A stretch of 64,000 nt of DNA. Origin: Streptomyces sp. S.PB5. GTDB lineage: Bacteria > Actinomycetota > Actinomycetes > Streptomycetales > Streptomycetaceae. Below the pieces are notes generated by a model. The model made no database searches and had not been told where the DNA came from. It worked only from the letters and a program-made list of their open reading frames with translations. How positions within the stretch are numbered: the first letter of the stretch is position 1; the number at the start of each line of letters is the position of its first letter. The DNA lies in assembly GCF_030403745.1 (NCBI RefSeq), contig NZ_JAQMWP010000008.1:310001-374000 (forward strand), in the 5' to 3' direction. The translations under genes were made by a program, and so were the position numbers. Shown here one piece after another: positions 40,976 to 47,768 of this stretch.

Positions 40976-41632
40976 ATGCGCATTGTCATCGCTGGTGGAC
41001 ATGGTCAGATCGCGCTGCGGCTGGAGCGGCTGCTCGCCGCGCGCGGGCACGAGGTCGCGGGCATCATCCGCAAGGCGGAGCAGGGCGACGATCTGAGGGC
41101 GGCAGGTGCCGAACCGGTGCTCCTGGATCTGGAGTCGGCGTCGGTGGAGGAGGTAGCGGCGCATCTGCAGGGCGCGGACGTGGCGGTCTTCGCTGCGGGG
41201 GCGGGCCCGGGCAGTGGTGCGGCGCGCAAGGACACGGTGGACAAGGGCGCGGCGGTGCTGTTCGCGGACGCGGCGGTGCGGGCCGGCGTACGGCGTCATG
41301 TGGTGGTGTCGTCGATGGGCGCCGACGCGAAGCACCAGGGCAGCGAGGTCTTCGACGTCTATCAGCGGGCCAAGGGCGAGGCCGACGACCATGTCCGCGG
41401 CCTGGACGCCCTGGACTGGACGATTCTGCGCCCCGGCGCGCTGACGAACGACGCCGGCACCGGCCTGGTCCGCCTGGAGGCACACACGGGCCGCGGCCCG
41501 GTCACGCGCGACGACGTGGCCGCCGTACTGGCGGAGTTGGTGGAGACCCCGGCGACGGCCGGGCTGACGCTGGAGCTGGTCGGCGGGTCGACGCCGGTGT
41601 CGGTGGCGGTGAAGTCGGTGGCCGGGAACTGA
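40976..41632 (+). CDS. NAD(P)-binding atypical short-chain dehydrogenase family protein
   Basis: 218 residues from the ATG at 40976 (MRIVIAGGHGQIALRLERLL). A Rossmann fold with Gly-rich GGHGQIA, an AVFAAGAGPGSG strand end, HVVVSSMGAD, and YQRAKGEADDHV in place of the usual YxxxK. Similar to NmrA-like or SDR_a5-type NAD(P)H-binding proteins. Its stop lies 3 bases before the next gene, so the two form an operon. Substrate unknown. Confidence 0.85.
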   Translation: MRIVIAGGHGQIALRLERLLAARGHEVAGIIRKAEQGDDLRAAGAEPVLLDLESASVEEVAAHLQGADVAVFAAGAGPGSGAARKDTVDKGAAVLFADAAVRAGVRRHVVVSSMGADAKHQGSEVFDVYQRAKGEADDHVRGLDALDWTILRPGALTNDAGTGLVRLEAHTGRGPVTRDDVAAVLAELVETPATAGLTLELVGGSTPVSVAVKSVAGN

Positions 41633-41634
41633 CG

Positions 41635-42015
41635 ATGGTCGTCGAGGGGGTGCCGGCCGCGCGGGAGGCGCTGCTGCGGCGGATGTACGAGGTCTTCTCG
41701 ACCGACGACCGCGACGACTTCGTACCGCGGTGCCTGGCGCCGGATGTGGACTGGCCGAATGTTCTGGATGGGGTCCGGCTGCACGGACGGGAGGCGGTGC
41801 GGGGGTACTGGGCGCGGCAGTTCGCGGCCGGGCATCCCCTCGTACGGCTGGAGGGGCTTCGGCTCGACACGGACGGCTCGGCCGTGGTGGCGAGCGTGCG
41901 GCAGGGGATGCGGGACGCGGAGGGCGATCACTGGGCCGACGGGACGGTGGAACATGTGTACCGGTTCGACGGGGACGGACTGGTGAGTCGTATGGATGTG
42001 CGAGCCGCGTCGTAG
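41635..42015 (+). CDS. SnoaL-like / NTF2-fold protein
   Basis: 126 residues (MVVEGVPAAREALLRRMYEV). The pattern fits a nuclear-transport-factor-2-like SnoaL fold: FSTDDRDDFVPRCLAPDVDW, LHGREAVRGYWARQF and EHVYRFDGDGLVSRMDV. Such proteins bind or isomerise small molecules. It is 2 bases downstream of the dehydrogenase-like gene and probably works with it. Confidence 0.8.
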   Translation: MVVEGVPAAREALLRRMYEVFSTDDRDDFVPRCLAPDVDWPNVLDGVRLHGREAVRGYWARQFAAGHPLVRLEGLRLDTDGSAVVASVRQGMRDAEGDHWADGTVEHVYRFDGDGLVSRMDVRAAS

Positions 42016-42025
42016 CTGCGGCAGG

Positions 42026-42238
42026 TCAGAACAGGGGCATCTGGCCCGGGATCTCCGGGATCACGTATCCGTCCAGTGAGGGCTGGGCAGCGCCCAGTTG
42101 CGCCTGGCGGCGGGAGCCGGGGCAGGAGGTGAGGTCGCCGTTCTCGCGGGCGCCGGGCGGGTCGTGCCGCGCGAAACGGCCGGCTACGACGGCGATCTCG
42201 CGGCGGCATTCGGGGCAGTTCCTGCGACGGGTCGACAT
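42026..42238 (-). CDS. Small Cys-motif protein, unknown
   Basis: 70 residues from the ATG at 42238 (MSTRRRNCPECRREI). One CPEC pair plus later His and Cys residues (RFARHDPPG, TSCPGS) could bind a metal. The tail is Pro/Gln-rich (VIPEIPGQMPLF). It is convergent with the SnoaL-like gene. Similar short proteins occur beside mobile elements in Streptomyces; the family is not recognised with certainty. Confidence 0.6.
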   Translation of the reverse strand: MSTRRRNCPECRREIAVVAGRFARHDPPGARENGDLTSCPGSRRQAQLGAAQPSLDGYVIPEIPGQMPLF

Positions 42239-42382
42239 GGGGTCAGTGTGCCCCGGGTGATGTCCTGTTGTGCGTGTCAGACGGGTGGCAGGCGGTTGTC
42301 GTACATGGTGCGGGGCTGTCGGGACGCGGCCAGGGCCAGCGATGCAGCACGAGCGGACCGCCCCGGTGCCAGAAACCTGGCC

Positions 42383-43669
42383 GAGAGCCGTCGTTCCGCG
42401 CTGATGCAGGCGGCCCGCCGCGGCGAACCCTTCGACGAGGAGACGGGGCTGCCCTCCCCTGAACTCCGAGCCAAGCTGCAGAAGGTCACCTGGTATCAGC
42501 ACACCCGCGACTTCATCGAAAAGCGCTGGGACGGCGCACCGGCCAAGTCACGCCGGAACTTCGCCGACGCGTTGGCGACGATCACCCCAGCTCTGGTGAA
42601 GACGGAGGCCGGACGCCCGGACCCACGCGTACTCCCACGCGCGCTCTACAGCTGGGCCTACAACAAGTTGGCCTGGCGGCAAGAACCACGGCCGGAGTGA
42701 CGCAAGGTCCTCGACTGGCTGGAACGGAACTCGGTCCCGATAGGAGATCTCGAAGACCCACAGACTCTCCGCAAGGCCTTGGACGCCCTGGGAAAGAAGC
42801 TGGACGGGAAGCCGGCCGCAGCCCGTACCGCACTGCGTAAGCGGGCCTGCCTGAGCGATGTGCTCGGGATGGCAGCGGAAGCCGAGTACTTCACGACGGC
42901 CGTGAACCCACTTCAGTCGGTGCAGTGGGCCGCACCGCGCACGGCCGAGGAAGTCGACTCCGAGGAAGTCGACCCCGAGGCAGTCGCCAATCCCCGCCAG
43001 GTCCGCCGCCTGCTGACCGTCGTACGCGACCAGGGCGACCGAGGTGAACGACTCGAAGCGTTCTTCGCCTGCCTCTACTACGCGGGCATGCGCCCGGCCG
43101 AAGCAATCCACCTACAGAAGTCGCAGTGCCGACTCCCTGGGGAGGGGTGGGGAGTCCTCACCCCTCCGAGGCGGCACCGTCCGAGCCGGCCAAAGCTAGA
43201 AAGACGACGGCAGCGCACACGAGAAGCGAAGCCTGAAGTGGCGGGCCCCCGAAGACTCACGACCGGTACCGGTACCGATCCCTCCCGCGTGCGTCCGCCT
43301 CCTCCGCACCCACATCGACTGCTTTGGCACAGCCGCAGACGGCCGACTCTTCCGCACAAACCGCGGCGGCCTGGTCCAGGAGAGCGGCTACGGCGACGCC
43401 TGGGCAAAGGCCCGCGCCGACGTCCTCACCCCAGAGGAAGTCGCCTCATCCCTGGCCCGCCGTCCCTACGACCTCCGCACGTCGGCATCTCCTTCTGGCT
43501 CAGCTCCGGCGTCGACCCCGCAGAAGTAGCCCGGCGCGCCGGCCACAGCCTCACCGTCCTCTTCCGCGTTTACGCCAAGGTGCTCGCGCAGTCGCAGGAG
43601 CGCGCCAACCAGCGTATTGACGCGGCCCTTGAGGAATGGGGAGAAGCCTCCGAACCCGACGGTTCGTGA
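42383..43669 (+). pseudogene. Decayed tyrosine integrase, paralogue of the intact element integrase
   Basis: The translation aligns along most of the length of the intact integrase at 61493-62905. It matches at RRSALMQAARRGEPFDEETG, AKSRRNFADALATITPALVK, RKRACLSDVLGMAAEAEYF, CLYYAGMRPAEAIHL, ADGRLFRTNRGG and VARRAGHSLTVLFRVYAKVL. It is broken by an in-frame TGA at 42698-42700, by a frameshift near 43155, by a stop in the correct frame soon after, and by a compensating shift near 43478. The N-terminal 45 or so residues are missing. This is a remnant of an earlier integrative element. Confidence 0.9.
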
Positions 43670-43908
43670 TCCAGATCTCCCTACTTGATCAGGCTCGCTG
43701 CGCTCGCTCGGTCCGGCGGCAAACAGCGCTTGCTGATCTTCGGGCCAACTCCTCCGCCCAGGCGCATCAACGGCCGCTATCGGCCCGCATGCCACCGCCA
43801 CCACGATCGGGCCTCAGGGATGGCAAAGAGCAACAGCAGTTAGACCTCAACGCCCTCGTTTCAGGGGCCACACGCGCAAACGACCAAGCAAGTCACACCC
43901 ACTCACGC

Positions 43909-43937
43909 TTGACGTACATTTTGAACGCGTTCAAGAT
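43909..43937 (+). promoter_or_regulatory. Promoter candidate with embedded palindrome
   Basis: TTGACG (43909-43914) lies 17 bases before CAAGAT (43932-43937), and the spacer carries a perfect 14-base palindrome, TTGAACGCGTTCAA (43921-43934). This is a typical place for a repressor operator. The lipoprotein gene starts 58 bases downstream. The stretch 43670-43908 shows no gene. Confidence 0.4.
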
Positions 43938-43995
43938 CTGGTTCGGCAAGTACAGCGCGCTTGAGCCGTGGCGCCGTGATGATCAGGGGGACAGG

Positions 43996-44385
43996 ATGAG
44001 CAGGGGGATAGTCGGACGGTGGCTCGTCGCTGTACTGGGCGCTGCTTCGGTACTCATCTCGGGGTGTGCGTACTCGGTCGACCCCGACGAGCTTCCCGGC
44101 GTGTACCGCAACGGCAAGACCGGCGGCGAGATCACGCTCGATTCCGACGGCACATTCACCGCCACTGATCTGTCGACAGACGCGCACACCGACCCCGAAG
44201 ATTTGCATGGCCACTGGGACTTCGTCGACAGCAGCGGCAGCGACTTCGTCTACTTGAACATCGATGAGCGTGGCATCGGTGAGATCTCCGGTGTCCAGCT
44301 CTACACGCGCGGCGGAGGGAAGGTGGAGTTCAGCCGTCCGGATGGGTCGTGGTCCCTGGTGCTCACGAAGGTGTCCGCCCAGTAG
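43996..44385 (+). CDS. Small lipoprotein, unknown function
   Basis: 129 residues from the ATG at 43996. The signal sequence ends in lipobox LISGC. The mature part (PGVYRNGKTGGEITLDSDGT ... LHGHWDFVDSSG ... LYTRGGGKVEFSRPDGSW) looks like a small beta-barrel of the kind found in lipocalin-like or META-type lipoproteins. It lies in the decayed-element region and is probably element-derived or orphan. No family assigned. Confidence 0.65.
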   Translation: MSRGIVGRWLVAVLGAASVLISGCAYSVDPDELPGVYRNGKTGGEITLDSDGTFTATDLSTDAHTDPEDLHGHWDFVDSSGSDFVYLNIDERGIGEISGVQLYTRGGGKVEFSRPDGSWSLVLTKVSAQ

Positions 44386-44604
44386 ATCAGGCTGCCCAGT
44401 CCGGCGTGTGGTGGCACCACACCCGGCGGCGGCCGATCCGGGACATCCGTCCGTCCGGACGCCCCGATCATGGTCCGTGTCGAATACGTGTCGACGTAGC
44501 TCGGTTGGCCCTGCGTACGGCTACTACGTCCAAGGTCAGCGCCACGTCCATGCCGAAGCGCCCAGGGCCCTTCTAAGCGCTAGGACGCGGCGGGCGATCC
44601 AGTG

Positions 44605-44931
44605 CTAGTCGTCGGCGTAGGTCCACTCCTCAATGACCCAGGCATCGGACGCAGTCGATCGCCACGCGACGTATCCAGGTGGCATGGTGGCCAGTTGGGC
44701 AAGCGATGGGTCCAGGTCCACGACGTGCTGGAGGTGGAGGACCGACGAGGCACCGGAACCGTTGGGATCGTGGACGCCGTCGCTCACGAGCCAATCGTCC
44801 TCGTCATCGTGGATCACGGTCAGGGCCGGGAACTCCCCAGCGGAGACGGTCCTTTGTATGATCGCGAGCAAGTCATGAGGGAAGGTTTCCCCTTCAAACG
44901 GCCAGCTCAGCTGAGGCTGCATTGATCCCAT
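44605..44931 (-). CDS. Hypothetical protein
   Basis: 108 residues from the ATG at 44931; an ATG at 44922 (MQPQLSWPFEGE) is also possible. A soluble acidic protein with HDDEDDWLVSDGVHDPNGSG and a Trp-rich end (VAWRSTASDAWVIEEWTYADD). Similar short proteins occur as orphan genes or next to toxins in Streptomyces, but I do not recognise a family. No operon partner. Confidence 0.55.
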   Translation of the reverse strand: MGSMQPQLSWPFEGETFPHDLLAIIQRTVSAGEFPALTVIHDDEDDWLVSDGVHDPNGSGASSVLHLQHVVDLDPSLAQLATMPPGYVAWRSTASDAWVIEEWTYADD

Positions 44932-45010
44932 GCGAGTGATTCTGCGTACAGCAGCGAAGTACAGCAACCACAGCAACCGCCCCCGCAGCTACACCGCGAA
45001 GAGACCTCGC

Positions 45011-45553
45011 TCAATCGGTTCTCTTCCAAATCTTGCAGCCGCCAGTCATGAAGGCCTTGTCGGTGGGCTTGATGGTGACAGCCGCCTGCCCCTTCGTCGA
45101 CCCGCTGGCGATGATGTCGTCGGCTTCCCCTGACGTACCTTTCAGACGCTCCCAGAAGCAGTAGGTGCTGTCCCCGCCCTGCGGACCGGCAGTACGGTAC
45201 GTGCCGGGTCGAACGTCCGTGCCGACCAGGTACACCCCATCCCCGGGAATCTCTCCGGCTCCCGCATCCTCGGCAGCGTCGGCCCCGCTGGACGAGGAGA
45301 CTCCTGCCGTCGTTTCCGTGACCGTTTCCGTGACCGTGACGGTCGCGGACGCGTTGCCGGCGCTTCCCTTCGAGTCACCGCCGACGGCATAGCCGATCAG
45401 GCCTCCGGCCAAGAGGCCAGCAATAGCGACCGCCACATGCGCCAACAGGCCTCTGTGCAGCCTCAATCGGCCCGACGCAGGGGATGCCTCCGGCTCCCGC
45501 TGCTGGCGCTGCAGCGGGCCCTCAGGAGGGCCCGACGGGTCACTGTCCCTCAT
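45011..45553 (-). CDS. Membrane-anchored protein with C-terminal beta domain, unknown
   Basis: 180 residues from the ATG at 45553 behind GAGG. A cytoplasmic Pro/Gln-rich head is followed by one membrane helix (LLAHVAVAIAGLLAGGLIGY) and a Thr/Val/Glu linker (ATVTVTETVTETT). The outside domain runs GDGVYLVGTDVRPGTYRTAG ... CFWERL ... GCKIWKR. The last part recurs in many actinobacterial secreted or anchored proteins of unknown role. It lies just outside the left end of the integrated element. Confidence 0.65.
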   Translation of the reverse strand: MRDSDPSGPPEGPLQRQQREPEASPASGRLRLHRGLLAHVAVAIAGLLAGGLIGYAVGGDSKGSAGNASATVTVTETVTETTAGVSSSSGADAAEDAGAGEIPGDGVYLVGTDVRPGTYRTAGPQGGDSTYCFWERLKGTSGEADDIIASGSTKGQAAVTIKPTDKAFMTGGCKIWKRTD

Positions 45554-45761
45554 GACCTCAGAGTGCGCCTGGACGGCGCCGGCCGCACATCGTCCACGTC
45601 GCCCCCAGCCGCGCATCCCCACGTCGTGCACGACTACGTTGAGGCCCCTCTGGTTGGCCCGCATATGGCCCGGAAACCCTGATCAGCCCCGGGATCCACG
45701 CGTCACAGCGTGAGACAAGTCACCCTGTTTCGATTCCCCTCGAAAAATCGCCCCGGAACAT

Positions 45762-45811
45762 GAAGAGACCCCCTCCTCACTGCGTTTCCGCAGTTGGGAG
45801 GGGGTCTTCCC
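45762..45811 (-). terminator. tRNA-Tyr terminator, left (chromosomal) copy
   Basis: A two-part hairpin: outer GAAGAGACCCCCTCC / GGAGGGGGTCTTC and inner ACTGCG-TTTC-CGCAGT. It was presumably the original downstream terminator of the tRNA-Tyr gene before the element inserted. It differs at 3 positions from the right copy (62985-63034). Confidence 0.7.
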
Positions 45812-45866
45812 CAGTGTGGCGGCGCCAGGATTCGAACCTGGGAAGGCTGAGCCGGCAGATTTACAG
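45797..45866. repeat. attL: attL core repeat, including tRNA-Tyr 3' fragment
   Basis: 70 bases identical to 63020-63089. They cover the 3' 50 bases of tRNA-Tyr (45817-45866, from the anticodon loop to the discriminator) plus 20 bases of the downstream terminator. The fragment is a dead tRNA remnant. Beyond the core the match continues left to 45762 with 3 mismatches. Confidence 0.93.
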
Positions 45867-47177
45867 CGGGCTCCGCCCATCATCGTTGACCTGCGGTTCT
45901 TCCTGTGCACGCCGCTGCTGGGGGACACCTGGGGGAACCAGGGCCGCACTCCCCGCTGCCTCAACGGACTCCGGACCACCAACCCGCGTCCGATACGCGT
46001 ACGAGATCACGGTGAGATCTGCGTCTTCCACAACCCACGGTGAGGTGCAATGGAGAACGCCCCCGGATGTCCTCGGCTCCTCTCCCGCGCGGTCCAACTC
46101 AATCGAATGCACGACGATCAAGGCGTTGTCCGGGTAGTACTGCCGCTGCTTCTCAACCTCTGCGCGCGTGAGAATTACCTCCAGCCCTGCGGAGGTCGTC
46201 CCCTTGACCTCGACGTGCAGCCGTCGTTCGCCCCTTGTGAGCAGAAGGTCGAAGGACTCCTTGTCGCCGACGTCTTTGACCTTCCACCCTTGTGCCTCAA
46301 AGTGCTCAGTGGCCATGCGGACACTGTGGTGCTCGATGGCTCGCCGCTCGCCGGGCGTGAGCAGAAAACCCTGCCCCGACCTGCCCGGCCGTGAACCACT
46401 GCGTGTGCGCCGGCCAGCGGTCTTCGCCGCACTTTGCTCAGCCTCCACCACTTCCGGGGTCGGATCCCCCGGGATGTACGGAGCCAACCGCTCGGCTTTG
46501 TAGAGGATGCCGAGAAGGCCCGTCATGAAGCGCAGGTCTTCCAGCAGGGTCTCCTGCGGAGGCATTTGATCGCGCTGGTACGTGATGGCCAGCACATTCC
46601 CGGGCTCGTACCCCCGTCCCAATGGGGTCCTGGCCTCCAAGTCGATGGTTCTATGCAAGTCCGGACGCCCGGCCGTGGCCTCTGTTAGTTGAGGCAAAGC
46701 CCAGCCGACGCGGGCACGAAGATCTTCGAGCCTGCGAGGCTTGAACACTCCTCCCGTCCAGATCGTCGTCCCCTGATTCAGTGACAGATAGACGCGCTGG
46801 CCGGAGGCGCTGAACAGGTAGACCACGTACCACCCCGTGGTCGAGCTAGGCGACTGTTCACGCCCGAATACACGCACCCACGGAATCTCCGACTTAAGAC
46901 CCGTACCGTCGCGGCCCTCGACACCCAAGTTGTCGAGCGAAACACCGAGTGCTGCCGACAGAGTGGCCCCATCTGCTCGCAACAGATCGGGCAGCTGCTG
47001 CCGTACGACGACACCTCGTCCCTGCATCTCTTCCGTGTTCGTCGCCGTCCAAGACGGCTGAAGCTCAAGGACCTTGCTCAGGAGATCATCCACGTGCGCA
47101 GCGTAGCTCTGGGCACTGACACGGCTCTCCTCAAACCCGATTCTGCGATCTACGCACCAAACGCCCTGAGATTCCAT
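45861..47177 (-). CDS. MrcB_N-DUF3883 nuclease, type IV restriction-like
   Basis: 438 residues. The N-terminal half matches the MrcB-like N-terminal domain (DLLSKVLELQPSWTATNTEE ... GTGLKSEIPWVRVFG ... TGWYVVYLFSASG ... YLSLNQGTT). The C-terminal half is a DUF3883-type PD-(D/E)XK nuclease: SFDLLLTRGERR with Asp310, then HVEVKGTTSAG with Glu323 and Lys325. The N-domain is associated with modified-DNA recognition and DUF3883 with cleavage, so a methylation-dependent restriction role is inferred. The ATG at 47177 lacks a good ribosome site; the GTG at 47093 is an alternative. The stop codon lies inside the att core. Divergent from the next gene by 5 bases. Confidence 0.8.
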   Translation of the reverse strand: MESQGVWCVDRRIGFEESRVSAQSYAAHVDDLLSKVLELQPSWTATNTEEMQGRGVVVRQQLPDLLRADGATLSAALGVSLDNLGVEGRDGTGLKSEIPWVRVFGREQSPSSTTGWYVVYLFSASGQRVYLSLNQGTTIWTGGVFKPRRLEDLRARVGWALPQLTEATAGRPDLHRTIDLEARTPLGRGYEPGNVLAITYQRDQMPPQETLLEDLRFMTGLLGILYKAERLAPYIPGDPTPEVVEAEQSAAKTAGRRTRSGSRPGRSGQGFLLTPGERRAIEHHSVRMATEHFEAQGWKVKDVGDKESFDLLLTRGERRLHVEVKGTTSAGLEVILTRAEVEKQRQYYPDNALIVVHSIELDRAGEEPRTSGGVLHCTSPWVVEDADLTVISYAYRTRVGGPESVEAAGSAALVPPGVPQQRRAQEEPQVNDDGRSPL

Positions 47178-47182
47178 AGCTT

Positions 47183-47491
47183 ATGGACATGACGTTCGAA
47201 GCGAGGCCGGAGCAGCCGGCACCGACTGGTAGGTGCTGGTGTGGGTGCGGGACGACCACAGGCCCAGGAGCCTACTTCCGTCAAGGTCATGACAAGATCG
47301 CTGAAGCTGCCGTGTTGGCTACGCGCTACGGAAACAACGTCGTTCGACTGCTGGCGCACCACGGCTTCAACTCGGAGGTCTCGGTGGTTGGCGAAGCCGA
47401 AGCACAGGGCATCTGGGCGATGTGCCCGGAGTGTGAGTACCGCGGCGCGCCAGCAAGTGTCGCCAACCACAGGAAAAAGGCGAACCACTGA
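47183..47491 (+). CDS. Cys-rich small protein, putative zinc binding
   Basis: 102 residues (MDMTFEARPEQPAPTGRCWC). CWCGCG followed by TGPGAYFRQGHDKIA is a recurrent motif of actinobacterial and phage small proteins, and CPECEYRG gives a second Cys pair. The likely fold is a zinc ribbon. It is divergent from the nuclease gene and precedes the GHKL gene by 277 bases. Function unknown; a regulator or accessory of the cargo module is possible. Confidence 0.65.
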   Translation: MDMTFEARPEQPAPTGRCWCGCGTTTGPGAYFRQGHDKIAEAAVLATRYGNNVVRLLAHHGFNSEVSVVGEAEAQGIWAMCPECEYRGAPASVANHRKKANH

Positions 47492-47685
47492 CGACAGAGC
47501 CCCTGCACCTACTGAATTAAGTGGACGATCCCGCAGGTGCGACCGCTAGCTAGCTGACCCGGATTCTGCACTTTCTCCACTGCGGAACCCTTTGGAGGCC
47601 AGTCAGTCGCCCCCCCCCGGGGCTCGCCGCCTCCACAAGACTCATTGCGCGACTTCGGGACAGAAGCAGCTATCGACGCTAAGAT

Positions 47686-47719
47686 CAGAGGTTACTATCC
47701 TGCACCTCTGCAGGGTAAC
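47686..47719. promoter_or_regulatory. Nested inverted repeat upstream of the GHKL gene
   Basis: GTTAC (47691) and CTGC pair with GCAG and GTAAC (47719), and AGAGGT (47687-47692) is complementary to ACCTCT (47704-47709). The dyad lies 50-80 bases before the GHKL start in AT-richer DNA. Candidate operator or leader hairpin; nothing else supports it. A run of nine C lies at 47610-47618. Confidence 0.35.
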
Positions 47720-47768
47720 AAAGCAATCGCAAGAGCAAGCTCATAGGATTAGCGAGTGTGGGGTACCC

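Noticed and set aside
45817..45866. Second tRNA-Tyr gene
   Set aside because: Only the 3' 50 bases are present; the acceptor 5' strand, D arm and half the anticodon stem are missing. It is the attL remnant.
47610..47618. Run of nine C as a phase-variation tract
   Set aside because: It lies outside any supported coding frame, about 150 bases before the GHKL start, so slippage would not switch a protein. It may matter only as a sequencing-error risk.
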